Below are positions 62,973-64,000 of a stretch of DNA of 64,000 nucleotides, piece by piece. The stretch's first letter is position 1. Every line of letters starts with the position of its first letter. Origin of the DNA: Sesamum alatum (Eukaryota > Streptophyta > Magnoliopsida > Lamiales > Pedaliaceae). The notes under the pieces are model-generated. The model did not search any database and was not told the origin of the DNA. It worked only from the letters and a program-made list of their open reading frames with translations. The stretch spans positions 23,048,979-23,112,978 of the forward strand of contig JACGWO010000011.1 of NCBI GenBank assembly GCA_034509735.1, written 5' to 3'. Position numbers and translations under genes: made by a program.

Positions 62973-63369
62973 GAATTTTGGGGCAAACAAATGTCTGCCC
63001 CATTTTTCCATGCGATGGGACACATACCTCCCAATTTTTCAGGATTAGTTGTTGCAGCAGGTTGATGGGTGAGGTTACCCGTGAACTAGAAAGCCTCCCT
63101 CACCCCTTATAAATTAAGCGGTGAGGGAGATTTGAGGACAACACCAAATTGTGCAAGAGTTCAAATTTGAGGACACACAATTTGGTGTGGTCCGCAAATC
63201 TCCCTCATCCCTTAATTTATAAGGGGTGTGGGAGGCTTCCTTGTTGACGGGGAATCTCACCCGTGAACCTGCTGCAACGATTAACCCTGAAAAATTGAGA
63301 CGCATGCATGGTTTTCATGCGTCCCATCACATGGAAACATGGGACAGACAAATGTCTGCCCCAAAATTC
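62973..63369. mobile_element. Near-complete inverted repeat (arms about 190 bp) in the RBX1 intron
   Basis: The left arm starts GAATTTTGGGGCAAACAAATG and the right arm ends CAAATGTCTGCCCCAAAATTC. Inside, GTTGCAGCAGGTT, CCCTTATAAATTAAG and CACCAAATTGTG each have complements in mirror order. A transcript would fold into a long hairpin. No target duplication is visible. Confidence 0.88.
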
Positions 63370-63448
63370 GGGGATTTTAAATAAATAATGTAAAAAAAAG
63401 AAAAAAATTAGCAAAATAGGGTGTAAATGAAACTATTAAAAATTTGAG

Positions 63449-63562
63449 TGAAACCGGTATGTCAGATACCGGTTTCATGTTCTAAATTTAAAAAAAAAAA
63501 TTAGCAGAGAAGCCGCAGTCAAAGACCCCGGCTTCATTAAATGTGTGCATGCATGCACACAT
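63449..63562. repeat. Three successive short hairpins
   Basis: TGAAACCGGTAT and ATACCGGTTTCA pair around a 5-base loop (63449-63477). GAAGCCG and CGGCTTC pair just after. ATGTGTGCATGCATGCACAC continues into a perfect 22-base palindrome at 63541-63562. All lie in the RBX1 intron. Confidence 0.8.
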
Positions 63563-64000
63563 ACTTATAAAAATTGTTTTTTAATTATTAATTAATAAAA
63601 AAATAAATTTTAAGTTAATATTGAATAGTTAATATTGATATTCATTTTGTGTCTAAAAACTTAACAAAGTATTATGTGACTTTATCGAGGTAACGACGCC
63701 AATCATTTTTCTTAAAATATTATCAAAGTGTATTTTTAATTAAAAACATTAATTTTAATTTAATGATAATATTATTAATATTGTGTACAAAAAATTGACA
63801 ATAATTGCGTAACTTTACTCGAACTAAATATTTAAAAGCCTACAATTCACACCTTTTTGTTAAGTTTTATTTTTATATTATTTAATTAAATTTACCGTCT
63901 TTCCATTTATGCACCCTTTTCTTTGTTGTTCTTTCATGTAATACCATGAGATAATGTATTATTATTGATTTAGAAAAAATTACAAATATAGGGTGGAATT
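63563..64000. other. AT-rich right end of the window
   Basis: No exon, repeat copy or gene is supported. It is presumably still RBX1 intron. Confidence 0.5.

Overview
This is plant nuclear DNA, most likely from a core eudicot. The evidence is GT-AG introns, AT-rich intergenic DNA, plant-type kinase and RING-box genes, and many small foldback transposons. A Lamiales-like asterid is possible, but that is only an impression. No prokaryotic, organellar or viral gene was recognised.

Four genes are supported, and only two of them lie whole inside the window. (1) 2000-5745, plus strand: the C-terminal nine exons of a tubulin-tyrosine-ligase-like protein 12 (TTLL12) gene; its 5' exons lie left of the window or were not found. 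(2) 7079-18684, minus strand: an 11.6 kb, fifteen-exon gene for a small multi-pass membrane protein with a C-terminal coiled coil, resembling FRIGIDA-interacting protein FIP1. It converges with TTLL12 across 1.3 kb. (3) 52544-54925, plus strand: a complete five-exon receptor-like cytoplasmic kinase of subfamily VII, closest in my reading to Arabidopsis RIPK. (4) 61257-61735 onward, plus strand: the first three exons of RBX1, the RING subunit of cullin-RING ubiquitin ligases; its last exon(s) lie past the right edge. The four genes share no obvious pathway.

The 33.8 kb between FIP1 and RIPK, and the 6 kb between RIPK and RBX1, contain no convincing gene. They are packed with short non-autonomous transposons. 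The commonest class is long-arm foldback elements that begin GGG and end CCC, many with target duplications of 9-11 bp, as expected for Mutator-like MITEs. One family has eight copies. The rest include CACTA-type MITEs, a Tourist-type MITE with TTA duplications, a hAT-type MITE with an 8 bp duplication, a 2.3 kb solo LTR with a 5 bp duplication, and several tRNA-like SINE relics.

The most unusual structure is at 35972-37504. Two related foldback elements have exchanged target duplications in the order x-E1-y ... y-E2-x. This is what single-crossover integration of a circular DNA carrying one element into another copy would leave. No new protein-coding system was found. The other points of interest are transposons sitting against the RIPK and RBX1 promoters, long hairpins in an RBX1 intron, a GC-rich tandem array inside a nested element, and a changed metal-binding position in TTLL12.
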